Assembly: GCF_037094685.1 (NCBI RefSeq)
Contig: NZ_CP146614.1
Span: 6,386,001 to 6,450,000 of the forward strand
Length of the DNA stretch: 64,000 bases
Source of the DNA: Massilia sp. METH4
Lineage (GTDB): Bacteria > Pseudomonadota > Gammaproteobacteria > Burkholderiales > Burkholderiaceae_D
Direction of reading: 5' to 3'
The notes beneath the pieces were generated by a model that was given only the letters and a program-made list of their open reading frames with translations, was not told where the DNA came from and ran no database searches. Positions 8,888-17,458 of this stretch are shown here, in pieces (positions within the stretch are counted from its first letter, which is position 1; each line of letters begins with the position of its first letter). The translations under genes were made by a program, and so were the position numbers.

Positions 8888-9118
8888 GGATGGTTCCCCC
8901 TACAGTTCAGCCCGTGTCAAGGGGTCAGGCACCTTGACACGGGCTCATCTATTGCCGCGCACCTGGTCCTGCTCTGTGTGCTGGCAACGGCGCGTTATTG
9001 TGACGTTTCGACGGCATCGCGTGTCATGGGGTCAGGCACTGTGACACGGACTCAGCCATTCCGAACCGATGAGCCTGTGTCATAGGGTCAGGCCACCATG
9101 ACACAGGCTCATCCGCAG
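8888..9118. repeat. Cluster of three REP-like palindromes (copies A, B, C)
   Basis: This 231-bp gap has no gene and holds three related inverted repeats. A (8909-8945) has 14-bp perfect arms around GGTCAGGCA. B (9020-9048) has GTGTCA/TGACAC arms. C (9071-9110) has 13-bp perfect arms, GAGCCTGTGTCAT/ATGACACAGGCTC. All three enclose a GGGTCAGGC core (8921-8933, 9028-9040, 9084-9097). Similar copies recur elsewhere in the window. They lie between the endo-arabinanase stop and the GH127 start. Confidence 0.75.
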
Positions 9119-10141
9119 TTACTTCCCAGCCGGCAGCAGCACGCTCTGATAGCTGTTCAGCTGGGCCGGATCGACGACCGGCCAGCCGGCGGCGTCCCAC
9201 TTCATGTCGAGCACCTTCAGCTTCTGCCGGTAGTCGTCCGCGCTCTCATAGGCGTGCAGGACGAGCACGTCGCGGCCGTCGAACGTGTAGGCGCTGTTGT
9301 GGCCCAGGCCGATCCAGTCGCGGTTGCCCTGGATGACGAGCGAACCGCCGCCCTTGGCCATGTCCTTGCCTTCCTTGTCCAGGTACGGCCCCGTGACCGT
9401 CCTGGAACGGCCGACGACGACGTGGTAGGTGCTCTTGGCCTTCTGGCAGCACAGGCCCCAGGAGGCGAACAGGTAGTAGTAGCCGTTCTTGCGGAAGATG
9501 AACGGCGCCTCGATCTCGGCCGGCGCGGCCGATTCGTCCGGCTCGAACGCGGGCCGCTCGCGGCGGGCAATCGTGTGCCACTCCTGCGGCTCGGCGGGCC
9601 TGGTCCAGTCGGCGTTCAGCTTGAACAGCTTCAGGCCGATCCAGAACGAACCGAACGCCATCCAGCCATTGCCCTTCTCGTCGGCGATCACGGCCGGGTC
9701 GATCGCGTTCCACAGGTCGCGGCCCGGCACGGACTGGATCACCATGCCCTGGTCTTCCCACTTGTAGTCGGGCGAGCGCGGGTCCAGCGTCCTGTTGACG
9801 GTGACACCCATGCCGGACGTGTTCTTGCCGAAGCCGGACACGGAATAGTACAGATAGTATTTGCCGTTGTGCTGCACGATGTCCGGCGCCCAGATATGGC
9901 CGTCGAACGTGGGCGCGGCCTTCTTCGCCCACACGGGGTCCTTCTCGAACACGCGGCCCTCGGGCCGCCAGTGCTTCATGTCCTGCGAGCTGTAGAACGT
10001 GATGCCCGGCCCGGTCGAGAACACGTAGTACGTCTTCCCTTCCTTGGCCATCACCGGATCGTGCACGCCCACCTGCGCCGCCTGCGCAGCGGCCATGCCG
10101 GCGACCAGCGCGGCGGCCACTGCGAAATATCGAAACTTCAT
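9119..10141 (-). CDS. Exported endo-1,5-alpha-L-arabinanase, GH43
   Basis: 340 residues, the size of bacterial AbnA/ArbA enzymes. The ATG follows AAGGAG at 6 nt and residues 1-22 are a signal peptide. The GH43 triad is Asp28 (VGVHDPVM), Asp148 (LWNAIDPAV) and Glu211 (AEIEAPFIFRKNG). His281 in GLGHNSAY matches the conserved His that helps coordinate the central calcium in arabinanases. These landmarks and the FDGHIWAPDI and VIQSVPGRDLWNAIDP blocks are typical of arabinan endo-1,5-alpha-L-arabinosidases, which cut the linear alpha-1,5 backbone. It follows the GH51 gene by 57 bp containing a hairpin and probably belongs to the same transcript as GH51 and GH97. Confidence 0.93.
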   Translation of the reverse strand: MKFRYFAVAAALVAGMAAAQAAQVGVHDPVMAKEGKTYYVFSTGPGITFYSSQDMKHWRPEGRVFEKDPVWAKKAAPTFDGHIWAPDIVQHNGKYYLYYSVSGFGKNTSGMGVTVNRTLDPRSPDYKWEDQGMVIQSVPGRDLWNAIDPAVIADEKGNGWMAFGSFWIGLKLFKLNADWTRPAEPQEWHTIARRERPAFEPDESAAPAEIEAPFIFRKNGYYYLFASWGLCCQKAKSTYHVVVGRSRTVTGPYLDKEGKDMAKGGGSLVIQGNRDWIGLGHNSAYTFDGRDVLVLHAYESADDYRQKLKVLDMKWDAAGWPVVDPAQLNSYQSVLLPAGK

Positions 10142-10167
10142 GAATACTCCTTGATGCTGAACCGTGT

Positions 10168-10189
10168 GGCAGGGGCTTGCGCCCCTGCC
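10168..10189. other. Intercistronic hairpin between GH51 and endo-arabinanase
   Basis: A perfect 9-bp stem GGCAGGGGC/GCCCCTGCC closes a TTGC loop, 10 bp past the GH51 stop. No run of U follows it on the minus strand. It may stabilise the upstream transcript end or partly terminate transcription. Confidence 0.5.
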
Positions 10190-10198
10190 CTCCTACGC

Positions 10199-11746
10199 TT
10201 ACTCGACCGAGCCGACGAGCACGGATTTCGCCGGCAGCTGGATCGTGAGCTTGCCACCGGCGGCTTGTGCCGTGTACGCGGCCGGCTTGACGGCGCTCGG
10301 CGCGTCGAATGTGTTGTGCGCATCCATCTTCGGCGCGGTCAACACCTGGCCGGTCAGTTTCGCCGCACCGGCGCTACCCACGTTGACGGTGACTTCGGTC
10401 GCCTTGTTCGGGTCCGTGTTCACGAGGGCGAGGTAGACCTTGCCGTCCTTGGCACGCGCGGCCGAGGCGCTCACCTGCGGCACCGATTCGCTGCCCACGC
10501 TGTACGTGGTGTTGTTCTGCAGCGAGACCGGCAGCGAGGTGGCATCCTGGAACGGCACGTACATCTTGAACGCGTGGTAGGTCGGCGTCAGCACCATGCG
10601 CGTCTTGTCGGTCAGGATCATCGCCTGCAGCACGTTGACCATCTGCGCGATGTTCGTCATGCGCACGCGGTCGGCATGCTGGTGGAAGATGTTGAAGTTC
10701 AGCGCGGCCACGACGGCGTCGCGCAGGCTGTTCTGCTGGTACAGGAAGCCGGCGTTGGTGCCCGGCTCCACGTCATACCAGGTGCCCCACTCGTCGACGA
10801 ACAGGCCAACTTTCTTTTCCGGGTCGTTCTTGTCCATTACAGCCTTGTTGTCGCGGATGAACTTGTCCATCTTCAGCGTGTTCTGCATCGTCGAGAACCA
10901 CTGGTTTTCCGGGAAGCCCGTGGCGGCGCCCTTCACTTCCCATTTGCCGGTCGGGATCGTGTAGTAGTGGAAGCTCACGCCGGCCATGTCGTTCTTGACC
11001 TCGCGCGTCAGCACGTCGGCCCACTTCACGTCGTCGGTGTGGCCGCCGCTGGCGATGATCTGCGGCTTGAATTCCTTGGGCGCGCGGATGAAGGTGGTGG
11101 TGTTCTTGTACAGGTTCGCGTAGTGCTCGGGGGTCATGTTGCCGCCGCAGCCCCACATCTCGTTACCGACGGCGAAGAAGTCCACCTTCCACGGCTTGTC
11201 ACGGCCGTTCTTGCGGCGCAGCTCGGCCAGCGTGGACTTGCTGGGGGACGTCATGTACTCGATCCACTCGCTCATCTCCTGCACCGAGCCGGAGCCCAGG
11301 TTGCCGTTGATGTAGACCTGCGCGCCCAGCAGCTCGGCCAGGTCGAAGAATTCATGGGTACCGACCGCGTTGTCCTCGGTGACGTTGCCCCAGTTCGTGT
11401 TCACCTTCACCGGGCGCTTGCTGCGCGGGCCGATGCCGTCGCGCCAATGGTATTCGTCGGCGAAGCAGCCGCCCGGCCAGCGCACCAGCGGCACGCGCAG
11501 TTCCTTCAGGGCGCCCACCACGTCCTTGCGCCAGCCCTTCGTGTTCGGGATCTTCGAGTCCGGCCCGACCCACATGCCTTCGTAGATGCCGGTGCCCAGG
11601 TGCTCGGCGAACTGGCCGTAGACGTTCTTGTCGATGACGGGGCCCGGCTTGGCCGTGTCGATCGTCACGGCGACCTGCGCGAAGGCGCTGCCGCAGACTG
11701 CCAACGCAGTGGTTACGCTGAGGGCGAGGATGGTACGTCGGATCAT
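10199..11746 (-). CDS. Exported GH51 alpha-L-arabinofuranosidase
   Basis: 515 residues with signal peptide 1-23 (cleavage after AFA). The N-terminal region carries NVYGQFAEHLG and VRWPGGCFADEYHW, both typical of the GH51 TIM barrel. Glu196 in AVGNEMWGCGG is the acid/base and Glu319 in LFVDEWGTWYD is the nucleophile of this retaining clan GH-A family. A C-terminal beta domain follows. The ATG is preceded by AGGAG at 7 nt, and only 22 bp separate it from the GH97 stop, so the two are co-transcribed. Many GH51 enzymes are cytoplasmic. The clear signal peptide here implies debranching in the periplasm or at the cell surface, upstream of ABC import. Confidence 0.93.
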   Translation of the reverse strand: MIRRTILALSVTTALAVCGSAFAQVAVTIDTAKPGPVIDKNVYGQFAEHLGTGIYEGMWVGPDSKIPNTKGWRKDVVGALKELRVPLVRWPGGCFADEYHWRDGIGPRSKRPVKVNTNWGNVTEDNAVGTHEFFDLAELLGAQVYINGNLGSGSVQEMSEWIEYMTSPSKSTLAELRRKNGRDKPWKVDFFAVGNEMWGCGGNMTPEHYANLYKNTTTFIRAPKEFKPQIIASGGHTDDVKWADVLTREVKNDMAGVSFHYYTIPTGKWEVKGAATGFPENQWFSTMQNTLKMDKFIRDNKAVMDKNDPEKKVGLFVDEWGTWYDVEPGTNAGFLYQQNSLRDAVVAALNFNIFHQHADRVRMTNIAQMVNVLQAMILTDKTRMVLTPTYHAFKMYVPFQDATSLPVSLQNNTTYSVGSESVPQVSASAARAKDGKVYLALVNTDPNKATEVTVNVGSAGAAKLTGQVLTAPKMDAHNTFDAPSAVKPAAYTAQAAGGKLTIQLPAKSVLVGSVE

Positions 11747-11768
11747 GAGGGATCTCCTGATATGGTTT

Positions 11769-13694
11769 TTATTCGAAGACGGCCACGAAGCCGCCCCGTG
11801 CTTTCAGCTTGATGCTGGTTTTCCTGCTTGCGTCGATGCTCGTCCTGGCGAAGTCGCGCTCCGCCCTGTCGTCGGTGATCATGGTGCCGCGCTTGCCGAT
11901 GAACGACAGGTCCAGCGCCACCGTGCGCTCCTCCGCCGTGCCGTTGAACCCGGCCACATACCACTTGCCGCCGGCCTGGCGGGCGATGACGGCATACTTG
12001 CCCGGTTCTCCGGCGATGAAGCGGCTGTCGTCCCAGCGTGCCGGCAGGGTGCGCAGGAAGTCCTTCACGTAGTCGGGCACGGTGGCCATGCCTTGCGGGA
12101 CTTCGGCGAAATGCTGGATGCCCGAGACGAACAGCACGGATTCGGCCAGTTCGAAGCCGTTGCGCGTCTTGCGCTCGATCTTCGGAATGTCGGCGAACAC
12201 CATCGGCGTGAAGTCCATCGGGTCGAACAGGTTGCGCGTGAACGGCAGCATGGCGGCGTGGCCGGCGATCGGGTCCTGGTCCTTCTGCTCGAAGGTGCCG
12301 AATTCGAAGCCGCGCACCGCTTCGGCCGTCACCAGGTTCGGCCAGGTGCGCGACCAGCCGCGCGGCAGGGTGGCACCGTGGAAGTTGACGAGCAGTTGCG
12401 CTTCGTAGGCGTCGCGCAGGATGCCCACGTAGTAGTCGATCATCGACTGGCCGTCGCCGCCGAAGAAGTCCACCTTGATGCCCTTGACGCCCATCTGGCG
12501 CAGCTTCGCGAACTCGGCGCGGCGGTCGGCGGCGGTCAGCAGCTTGGCGCGCGGGGTCATGTCGGTGTCGTTCCACGCCCCGGCCGAGTTGTACCAGACG
12601 AGGATGCCGACATTTTTTTGCTTCGCGTAGTCCACGAGCTGTTTGACTTGTTCATAGCCGATCTTCTGGTCCCAGTAGGCATCGATCAGCGTGTATTCCC
12701 AGCCCATGTCGGCCGCGTAGTCGATGAACTGCTTTTGCGTACCGAAGGTCGTGAAATCGTCCTTCAGGATCGCCCAGCTCCACGAGGAGTGGCCGGGCTT
12801 GACCCATTCGGGGATGCCCTCCGTCGCCGGCGCCGCCAGGTCGGTACCCAGCGTGGAATCGACGACGGTGCCGAGGCTGCCGATCGCCAGCACGCGCCAC
12901 GGCGTGGTCATCTGGCCCGTCGCGATGGGCAGCAAGGCGCCATCGGTGAAGGTCTCGGCGGGCGCCGGACCGGCGATGCGGTACACGCCGCCCTTCGACT
13001 GCGCGTGCAGGCGGGAGGCGTGGAAGGAACCGTCCAGGTTCGCCTCCGTCAAGGCCACGTACGTGTCCCCCGTGCGGAACAGCGCCGGGAACACCCAGCC
13101 CGCCGGCAGGGGCGACGGCGTGCCGACCGGGATATCGACCCGGTAGTGCTCCTCGTAGGAAGGATTGGTGCGCGCGAAGCCCGTCTTCGCGACGGACATC
13201 GGCTGCAGCCACGCGCGTGCCGTGGCCGGGAGGGCGAAGCTGGTCGCCTCTTCCTTGAACTTCAGTTGCGGCGCGCGCGCCGTGTAGCGGAACGCCACGC
13301 CGTCGTTCGACACGCGGAACGTGATCTCGAGCGCCTGCTTGTCGGCGTTCAGGTAGCGCCACGTGCGCTCGTTGGCAGCGTAGGTAACGTTGCGGCGCTT
13401 GCCGGCGACGAGCTCATAGCTTTCGTTGACCACGCGCTCGGCCGACACGTCCTGCTGCGCGAACTGCCTCGTGAAATCGGCGTTATCGAACGACAGCCCG
13501 AGCGCCGACTCGCGCAGTACCGGCTTGCCGCCGCGCGCGATCCTGTAGGTGACCGCGCCATCATCCGTCTGCGCGACGGTGACGGCCAGCTTGCCGTCGG
13601 GGCTGGTGAGGGTTTGCGTGGTCGGCTGGGCAAAAGCGACGGCAGGCGCGGCAAGGGCCGACGCCGCCAGAATCCGGAACATGGCAGGTTTCAT
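11769..13694 (-). CDS. Exported GH97 glycosidase (retaining type)
   Basis: About 641 residues from the ATG at 13694. A GTG at 13718 and an ATG at 13682 are alternatives, and none has a good ribosome site. A signal peptide ending AVAFAQ precedes the GH97 N-terminal beta domain, the central barrel (VKPGHSSWSWAILKDDF, WEYTLIDAYWD) and a C-terminal beta domain. Counting from the GTG, Asp417 in GIKVDFFGGDGQ and Glu466 in VTAEAVRG match the nucleophile and acid/base of retaining GH97 enzymes, not the inverting SusB type. Retaining members include alpha-galactosidases and beta-L-arabinopyranosidases. The second activity fits this arabinose locus but is inference. Confidence 0.9.
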   Translation of the reverse strand: MKPAMFRILAASALAAPAVAFAQPTTQTLTSPDGKLAVTVAQTDDGAVTYRIARGGKPVLRESALGLSFDNADFTRQFAQQDVSAERVVNESYELVAGKRRNVTYAANERTWRYLNADKQALEITFRVSNDGVAFRYTARAPQLKFKEEATSFALPATARAWLQPMSVAKTGFARTNPSYEEHYRVDIPVGTPSPLPAGWVFPALFRTGDTYVALTEANLDGSFHASRLHAQSKGGVYRIAGPAPAETFTDGALLPIATGQMTTPWRVLAIGSLGTVVDSTLGTDLAAPATEGIPEWVKPGHSSWSWAILKDDFTTFGTQKQFIDYAADMGWEYTLIDAYWDQKIGYEQVKQLVDYAKQKNVGILVWYNSAGAWNDTDMTPRAKLLTAADRRAEFAKLRQMGVKGIKVDFFGGDGQSMIDYYVGILRDAYEAQLLVNFHGATLPRGWSRTWPNLVTAEAVRGFEFGTFEQKDQDPIAGHAAMLPFTRNLFDPMDFTPMVFADIPKIERKTRNGFELAESVLFVSGIQHFAEVPQGMATVPDYVKDFLRTLPARWDDSRFIAGEPGKYAVIARQAGGKWYVAGFNGTAEERTVALDLSFIGKRGTMITDDRAERDFARTSIDASRKTSIKLKARGGFVAVFE

Positions 13695-13718
13695 GTCGTT
13701 AACGATGAAAGGCGCCAC

Positions 13719-13934
13719 CGAAGGCGGCGTGCTGCGATCGGAACTACTGATGGGTTATAGCCGAGCCCGTGTCTCGCGGTGCCTGGCACTGCGAGATACG
13801 AACTCAGCCATTACTACCGATCAGCTCGTGTCTCGTGGGGTCAGACCCCAGTGACACAGCCTGAACAATAAGTACTGCCGAGCTCGTGTCCCATGGTGCC
13901 TGGCACCAAGAGACACGAGCTCGGCTGTAGTGGC
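13719..13934. repeat. Cluster of three REP-like palindromes (copies D, E, F)
   Basis: No gene is seen in this gap between the GH97 start and the SDR stop. It contains D (13763-13805, arms GTGTCTCGC/GCGAGATAC with one mismatch), E (13829-13855, perfect core GGGGTCAGACCCC at 13837-13849) and F (13879-13923, perfect 12-bp arms CGAGCTCGTGTC/GACACGAGCTCG around GGTGCCTGGCACC at 13895-13907). Outer arms and cores resemble copies A-C at 8909-9110. Confidence 0.75.
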
Positions 13935-14714
13935 TTAAACCCAGCCCGCGTCGACGATGAATTCCTGCCCGGTGCACATGGCGCTGTCGTCCGCGCCCAG
14001 GAACAGGATCATGGCGGCCACGTGCTCCGGCATCAGCTTGCCCGGCAGGCATTGGGCGCGCTTGATCTCGGCTTCGCCGGCGGCGTCGACCCATAGGTCG
14101 ATCTGCCGCTGGGTCATCACCCAGCCGGGCGTGACGGTGTTGACGCGGATGTTGTACGGGCCGAAGTCGCGCGCCAGGCAGCGCGTCAGGCCGATCACGG
14201 CGGCCTTGGTGGTGCCGTAGACGGGGTAGCCGGCGTTCTTGGCGTGCCACGACATGGAGCTGATGTTGATGATCGAGCCGCCGCCCTTCTTCTTCATGCC
14301 CTCGAGAACGGACTGGCAGGTGAAGAACATCGGCCGCTGGTTGATCGCGATGCGCTCGTTCCAGTATTCCAGCGTCACCTCTTCCGGCTTGTGGCGCTGG
14401 TCGTTCGCGGCGTTGTTGACGAGGATGTCGAAGTCGCCAATCTCCGCCGCCAGTTCGGCAATCGTGTTCTGCAGCGCGGGAATGTCGGTGATGTCGCAGT
14501 AGCGGTACAGCGGCGCCGGATGGCCGGCGGCCTTGATGCGCTCGACCAGCGCCAGGCTCGCTTCCTTGGCGATGTCGACGAACGCCACGACGGCGCCCTG
14601 CTCCGCGTAGGAAGCGACGATCGCCTCACCGATGCCGGTGCCGCCACCGGTGACGAAAACGCGCTTGCCGCGCAGGCTGCCGAACTTGGCCGCGCTGTTG
14701 GCCGATTCACTCAT
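13935..14714 (-). CDS. SDR sugar 1-dehydrogenase (L-arabinose/D-xylose type)
   Basis: 259 residues from the ATG at 14714, chosen because AGGGAG lies 8 nt upstream; the in-frame TTG at 14738 is less likely. A classical short-chain dehydrogenase: cofactor loop TGGGTGIG (22-29), NNAAN (100-104), catalytic Ser near 153 with Tyr166 and Lys170. Blocks such as CDITDI, NDQRHKPEEVTLEYWNERIAIN, GGGSIINISSMSWH and CTGQEFIVDAGW closely resemble Caulobacter D-xylose 1-dehydrogenase XylB and related NAD-dependent pentose dehydrogenases. It would oxidise L-arabinose to L-arabinono-lactone, the first step of the pathway whose later enzymes are adjacent. L-arabinose over D-xylose is inferred from the locus. 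It lies 63 bp after the dehydrogenase gene upstream. Confidence 0.88.
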   Translation of the reverse strand: MSESANSAAKFGSLRGKRVFVTGGGTGIGEAIVASYAEQGAVVAFVDIAKEASLALVERIKAAGHPAPLYRYCDITDIPALQNTIAELAAEIGDFDILVNNAANDQRHKPEEVTLEYWNERIAINQRPMFFTCQSVLEGMKKKGGGSIINISSMSWHAKNAGYPVYGTTKAAVIGLTRCLARDFGPYNIRVNTVTPGWVMTQRQIDLWVDAAGEAEIKRAQCLPGKLMPEHVAAMILFLGADDSAMCTGQEFIVDAGWV

Positions 14715-14777
14715 GCTCTTGTCTCCCTGTTGTTCCAACCTTGTGTTCCAACCTCATGGTCCAACTCTTGAACCCGT

Positions 14778-16364
14778 TCATTCCTTGCCCAGCACGCCGT
14801 CGCGGCGACGCCAGATCCCCAGCGGGTTCCCGTCGCGCAGCGCTTCCGGCAGCAGCCGCTGCGGCAGGTTCTGGTAGCACACCGGGCGCAGGAAGCGCAG
14901 GATGGCACCGGTACCCACCGAGGTGCTGCGCCCGTCGGACGTGGCCGGGAACGGCCCGCCGTGCACCATCGCCGTCGACACTTCCACGCCGGTCGGGAAG
15001 CCGTTGGCCAGGATGCGGCCGACCTTGCGTTCCAGCGCCGGCAGCAGCGTTTCGGCCGCTTCGATGTCGCTCTCTTCCAGCTGCAGCGTGGCCGTCAGCT
15101 GGCCTTCCAGGTGATCCGTCACCCGGCGCATTTCTTCCACGTCGCGGCAGGCCACCAGCAGCGAGGCCGGGCCGAACACCTCGCCATGCAGCGCCTTCTG
15201 CGCCAGGAACGCATCGGCGGAGGTGACGAACAACGCCGCCCCGCCCCTGCCCTCTTCCTGCTCGGCCAGTGCCAGCGTCTTCACGCTTTGCTGGCCAGCC
15301 AGCGCCTTCACGCCCTGCTGGTACGCGGAGGCAATGCCCGCGGTCAGCATCGGGCCCGCGGCGACGCCACCCAGCGCGGCGGCAGCCGCGTGAGCAAAGG
15401 CGTCGAACTCCGGGCCGGCGATGCCGAGCACCAGGCCGGGATTCGTGCAGAACTGGCCCACGCCCAGCGTGAGCGAGCCGGCGAACTGCTGCGCGATCTC
15501 GGCACCGCGCGCCTTCAGGGCGCCCGGCAGCAGGAAAAGCGGGTTAATGCTGCTCATCTCCGCATACACGGGAATCGGCTGCGGACGCGCCGCCGCCACG
15601 GCCATCAGCGCCAGGCCGCCGAAGCGCGAACCCGTGAAGCCGACCGCCTGGATGTCGGGATGCGCGACCACTTTCTGGCCGATCTCGTTGCCCACGCCCG
15701 TCAGCAGGGCGAACACGCCGGCCGGCAAGCCGCACAGTTCGACGGCCCTGGCGACCGCGCGTCCGACCAGCTCCGAGGTGCCGGGATGCGCGGGGTGCGC
15801 CTTCAGCACGACCGGGCAACCGGCCGCGAACGCGGAAGCCGTATCGCCGCCGGCCACGGAAAACGCCAGCGGGAAATTCGATGCGCCGAACACGGCCACG
15901 GGGCCGACGCCGATCAGGCGATAGCGCAGGTCCGGCCGCGGCGGCGCGCGCTCCGGCAGCGGCGTGTCGATGCGCACGTCGCGGTACGAACCTTCGCGCA
16001 GCAGATCGCCGAACAGCTTCAATTGATTGACGGTACGCCCACGCTCGCCTTCCAGGCGCGCGCGCGGCAGCCCCGTCTCGGCCATCGCGCGCTCGATCAG
16101 GCCGTCGCCGATGGCCAGGATCTGCTCGGCCACCGTATCGAGGAATGTCGCGCGCTCGGCATCGGTCGTGGCGCGGAAGGTGTCGAAGGCGGCGCCGGCC
16201 AGGCGGCAGGCTTCATCGATCTGGCCCGCCTCGGCCGTGTGGAACTCCGGCTCCATGTGGCCATTGACGTTCGGGTTCCACGCCCTGAACGCGCTGCCCG
16301 TGCCCTTGACGGCGAGGCCGCCGATCAGCGACTCGCCGGTGATGACGCAGTATTCCTGGCTCAT
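14778..16364 (-). CDS. 2,5-dioxovalerate (alpha-ketoglutarate semialdehyde) dehydrogenase
   Basis: 528 residues, the length of the KGSADH branch of aldehyde dehydrogenases. Catalytic Cys306 sits in [10 protein letters not shown] and general base Glu269 in [31 protein letters not shown] is the NAD(P)-binding region characteristic of this branch. It oxidises 2,5-dioxopentanoate to 2-oxoglutarate, the last step of the Weimberg-type oxidative pentose pathway. The start overlaps the stop of the preceding dehydratase gene by 4 nt (ATGA), so the two consecutive enzymes are translationally coupled. Confidence 0.94.
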   Translation of the reverse strand: MSQEYCVITGESLIGGLAVKGTGSAFRAWNPNVNGHMEPEFHTAEAGQIDEACRLAGAAFDTFRATTDAERATFLDTVAEQILAIGDGLIERAMAETGLPRARLEGERGRTVNQLKLFGDLLREGSYRDVRIDTPLPERAPPRPDLRYRLIGVGPVAVFGASNFPLAFSVAGGDTASAFAAGCPVVLKAHPAHPGTSELVGRAVARAVELCGLPAGVFALLTGVGNEIGQKVVAHPDIQAVGFTGSRFGGLALMAVAAARPQPIPVYAEMSSINPLFLLPGALKARGAEIAQQFAGSLTLGVGQFCTNPGLVLGIAGPEFDAFAHAAAAALGGVAAGPMLTAGIASAYQQGVKALAGQQSVKTLALAEQEEGRGGAALFVTSADAFLAQKALHGEVFGPASLLVACRDVEEMRRVTDHLEGQLTATLQLEESDIEAAETLLPALERKVGRILANGFPTGVEVSTAMVHGGPFPATSDGRSTSVGTGAILRFLRPVCYQNLPQRLLPEALRDGNPLGIWRRRDGVLGKE

Positions 16365-17341
16365 AAGGCCTTGACCTGCGCGACCTGGGTTTCCACTACG
16401 GCCAGCTTGTTGCGCAGCGCCGGACCAAAGGCCGGGGCTTCGACTTCGAAGGACTCGCCCGGCTGCACCGAGATATTGTCCGCGAAGCTCAAGGTGGCGG
16501 TGCCGAAGAAGTGGATGTGCACGTCGCCCGGGCGCTTGAACAGCTGGTACTTGAAGTGATGGTGCTCCAGGTTGGCGATGGTGTGCGACATATTGTTCTC
16601 GCCGGAGACGAACGCCTTTTCCCAGCGCACTTTACCTTCGATGTCCAGCACGCGCGACACGCCGTCGATGTGCGCCGGCAGCTCACCCACCAGCAGGGCC
16701 GGGCCCACGCCGCACACGCGCAGCTTCGAGTGCGCCAGGTACAGGTAGTTCTGGCGTTCCGTCACGTGGTCGGAGAATTCGTTGCCGATCGCAAAACCCA
16801 GGCGGTAAGGCTGGCCATCGTCGCCGATCACGTACAGGCCGGCGATTTCCGGCTCTTCACCGCCGTCGAGCGCGAAGTCCGGCATCACCAGCGGCTCGCC
16901 GGTGGCGGCCACGATCGAGCCGTCGCCCTTGTAGAACCATTCCGGCTGCACGCCGGCTTCGCCCGCCGCGGGCTTGCCGCCCTCCACGCCCATGCGGAAC
17001 ATCTTCATGGAGTCGGACAGGGTCTCGACGTCGCCGCCGATCTTCTTGTGCATCGCGTCGCGCGCGTCCGCCGAGCCCAGGTGGGTCAGGCCGGTGCCGG
17101 TGACATAGGTGTGGGCGGCGTCTTCATGGTCCAGTGGCGCCAGCGGGGTCACGTCGGCGTAGGCGACGGTGGTCGAGCCGACGGAGGCTTCGGCGAGCGC
17201 GGCGATGCCCTGCTTGTTGCGGATCGCGGCTTGCGCCAGCGCGTAGGTGGTGGTGTAGCCGTCGATCACGCGCAGCGTGTCGTTTTCCAGGATGCCGATC
17301 TGGCGGGCGCCTTCTTTGTTCTTGAACTGTACGAGCAGCAT
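16361..17341 (-). CDS. FAH-family 2-keto-3-deoxy-pentonate dehydratase (GguC/XylX/AraD1 type)
   Basis: 326 residues from the ATG at 17341, which follows AGGAG at 8 nt. It belongs to the fumarylacetoacetase-fold GguC/AraD1 family, homologous to Caulobacter XylX, which dehydrates 2-keto-3-deoxy-pentonate to 2,5-dioxopentanoate. Recognisable blocks are [57 protein letters not shown] and the C-terminal GPALRNKL. Its place between L-arabinonate dehydratase and the semialdehyde dehydrogenase fits 2-keto-3-deoxy-L-arabonate dehydratase. Azospirillum uses an unrelated DHDPS-fold enzyme for this step, so this is the alternative, non-homologous version. Confidence 0.9.
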   Translation of the reverse strand: MLLVQFKNKEGARQIGILENDTLRVIDGYTTTYALAQAAIRNKQGIAALAEASVGSTTVAYADVTPLAPLDHEDAAHTYVTGTGLTHLGSADARDAMHKKIGGDVETLSDSMKMFRMGVEGGKPAAGEAGVQPEWFYKGDGSIVAATGEPLVMPDFALDGGEEPEIAGLYVIGDDGQPYRLGFAIGNEFSDHVTERQNYLYLAHSKLRVCGVGPALLVGELPAHIDGVSRVLDIEGKVRWEKAFVSGENNMSHTIANLEHHHFKYQLFKRPGDVHIHFFGTATLSFADNISVQPGESFEVEAPAFGPALRNKLAVVETQVAQVKAL

Positions 17342-17402
17342 AGTGAGGTCTCCTGAAGCCTTGCCGCGAGCCGTGCCGCGGTGGTCTGGTTTGAATGTGG
17401 GT

Positions 17403-17442
17403 GCCGGCGCCGCCACGAGGGGGAGTGGGCGGCGGCGCCGGC
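17403..17442. other. Strong GC hairpin inside the arabinose catabolic operon
   Basis: Arms GCCGGCGCCGCC (17403-17414) and GGCGGCGCCGGC (17431-17442) pair perfectly around a 16-nt loop, 17 bp after the L-arabinonate dehydratase stop. There is no U-tract. It may act as a processing or differential-stability element that sets the ratio of upstream to downstream enzymes. Confidence 0.55.
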
Positions 17443-17458
17443 GGAGAACGGTCCGGGC

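Noticed and set aside
8888..9118. CRISPR-like array (three similar repeats at intervals)
   Set aside because: The repeats are inverted palindromes with diverged arms and unequal spacing, there is no cas gene, and the same elements occur singly elsewhere.
14714..14738. TTG start for the SDR dehydrogenase giving 8 extra residues
   Set aside because: The ATG at 14714 has AGGGAG at the right distance, and related proteins begin close to this point.
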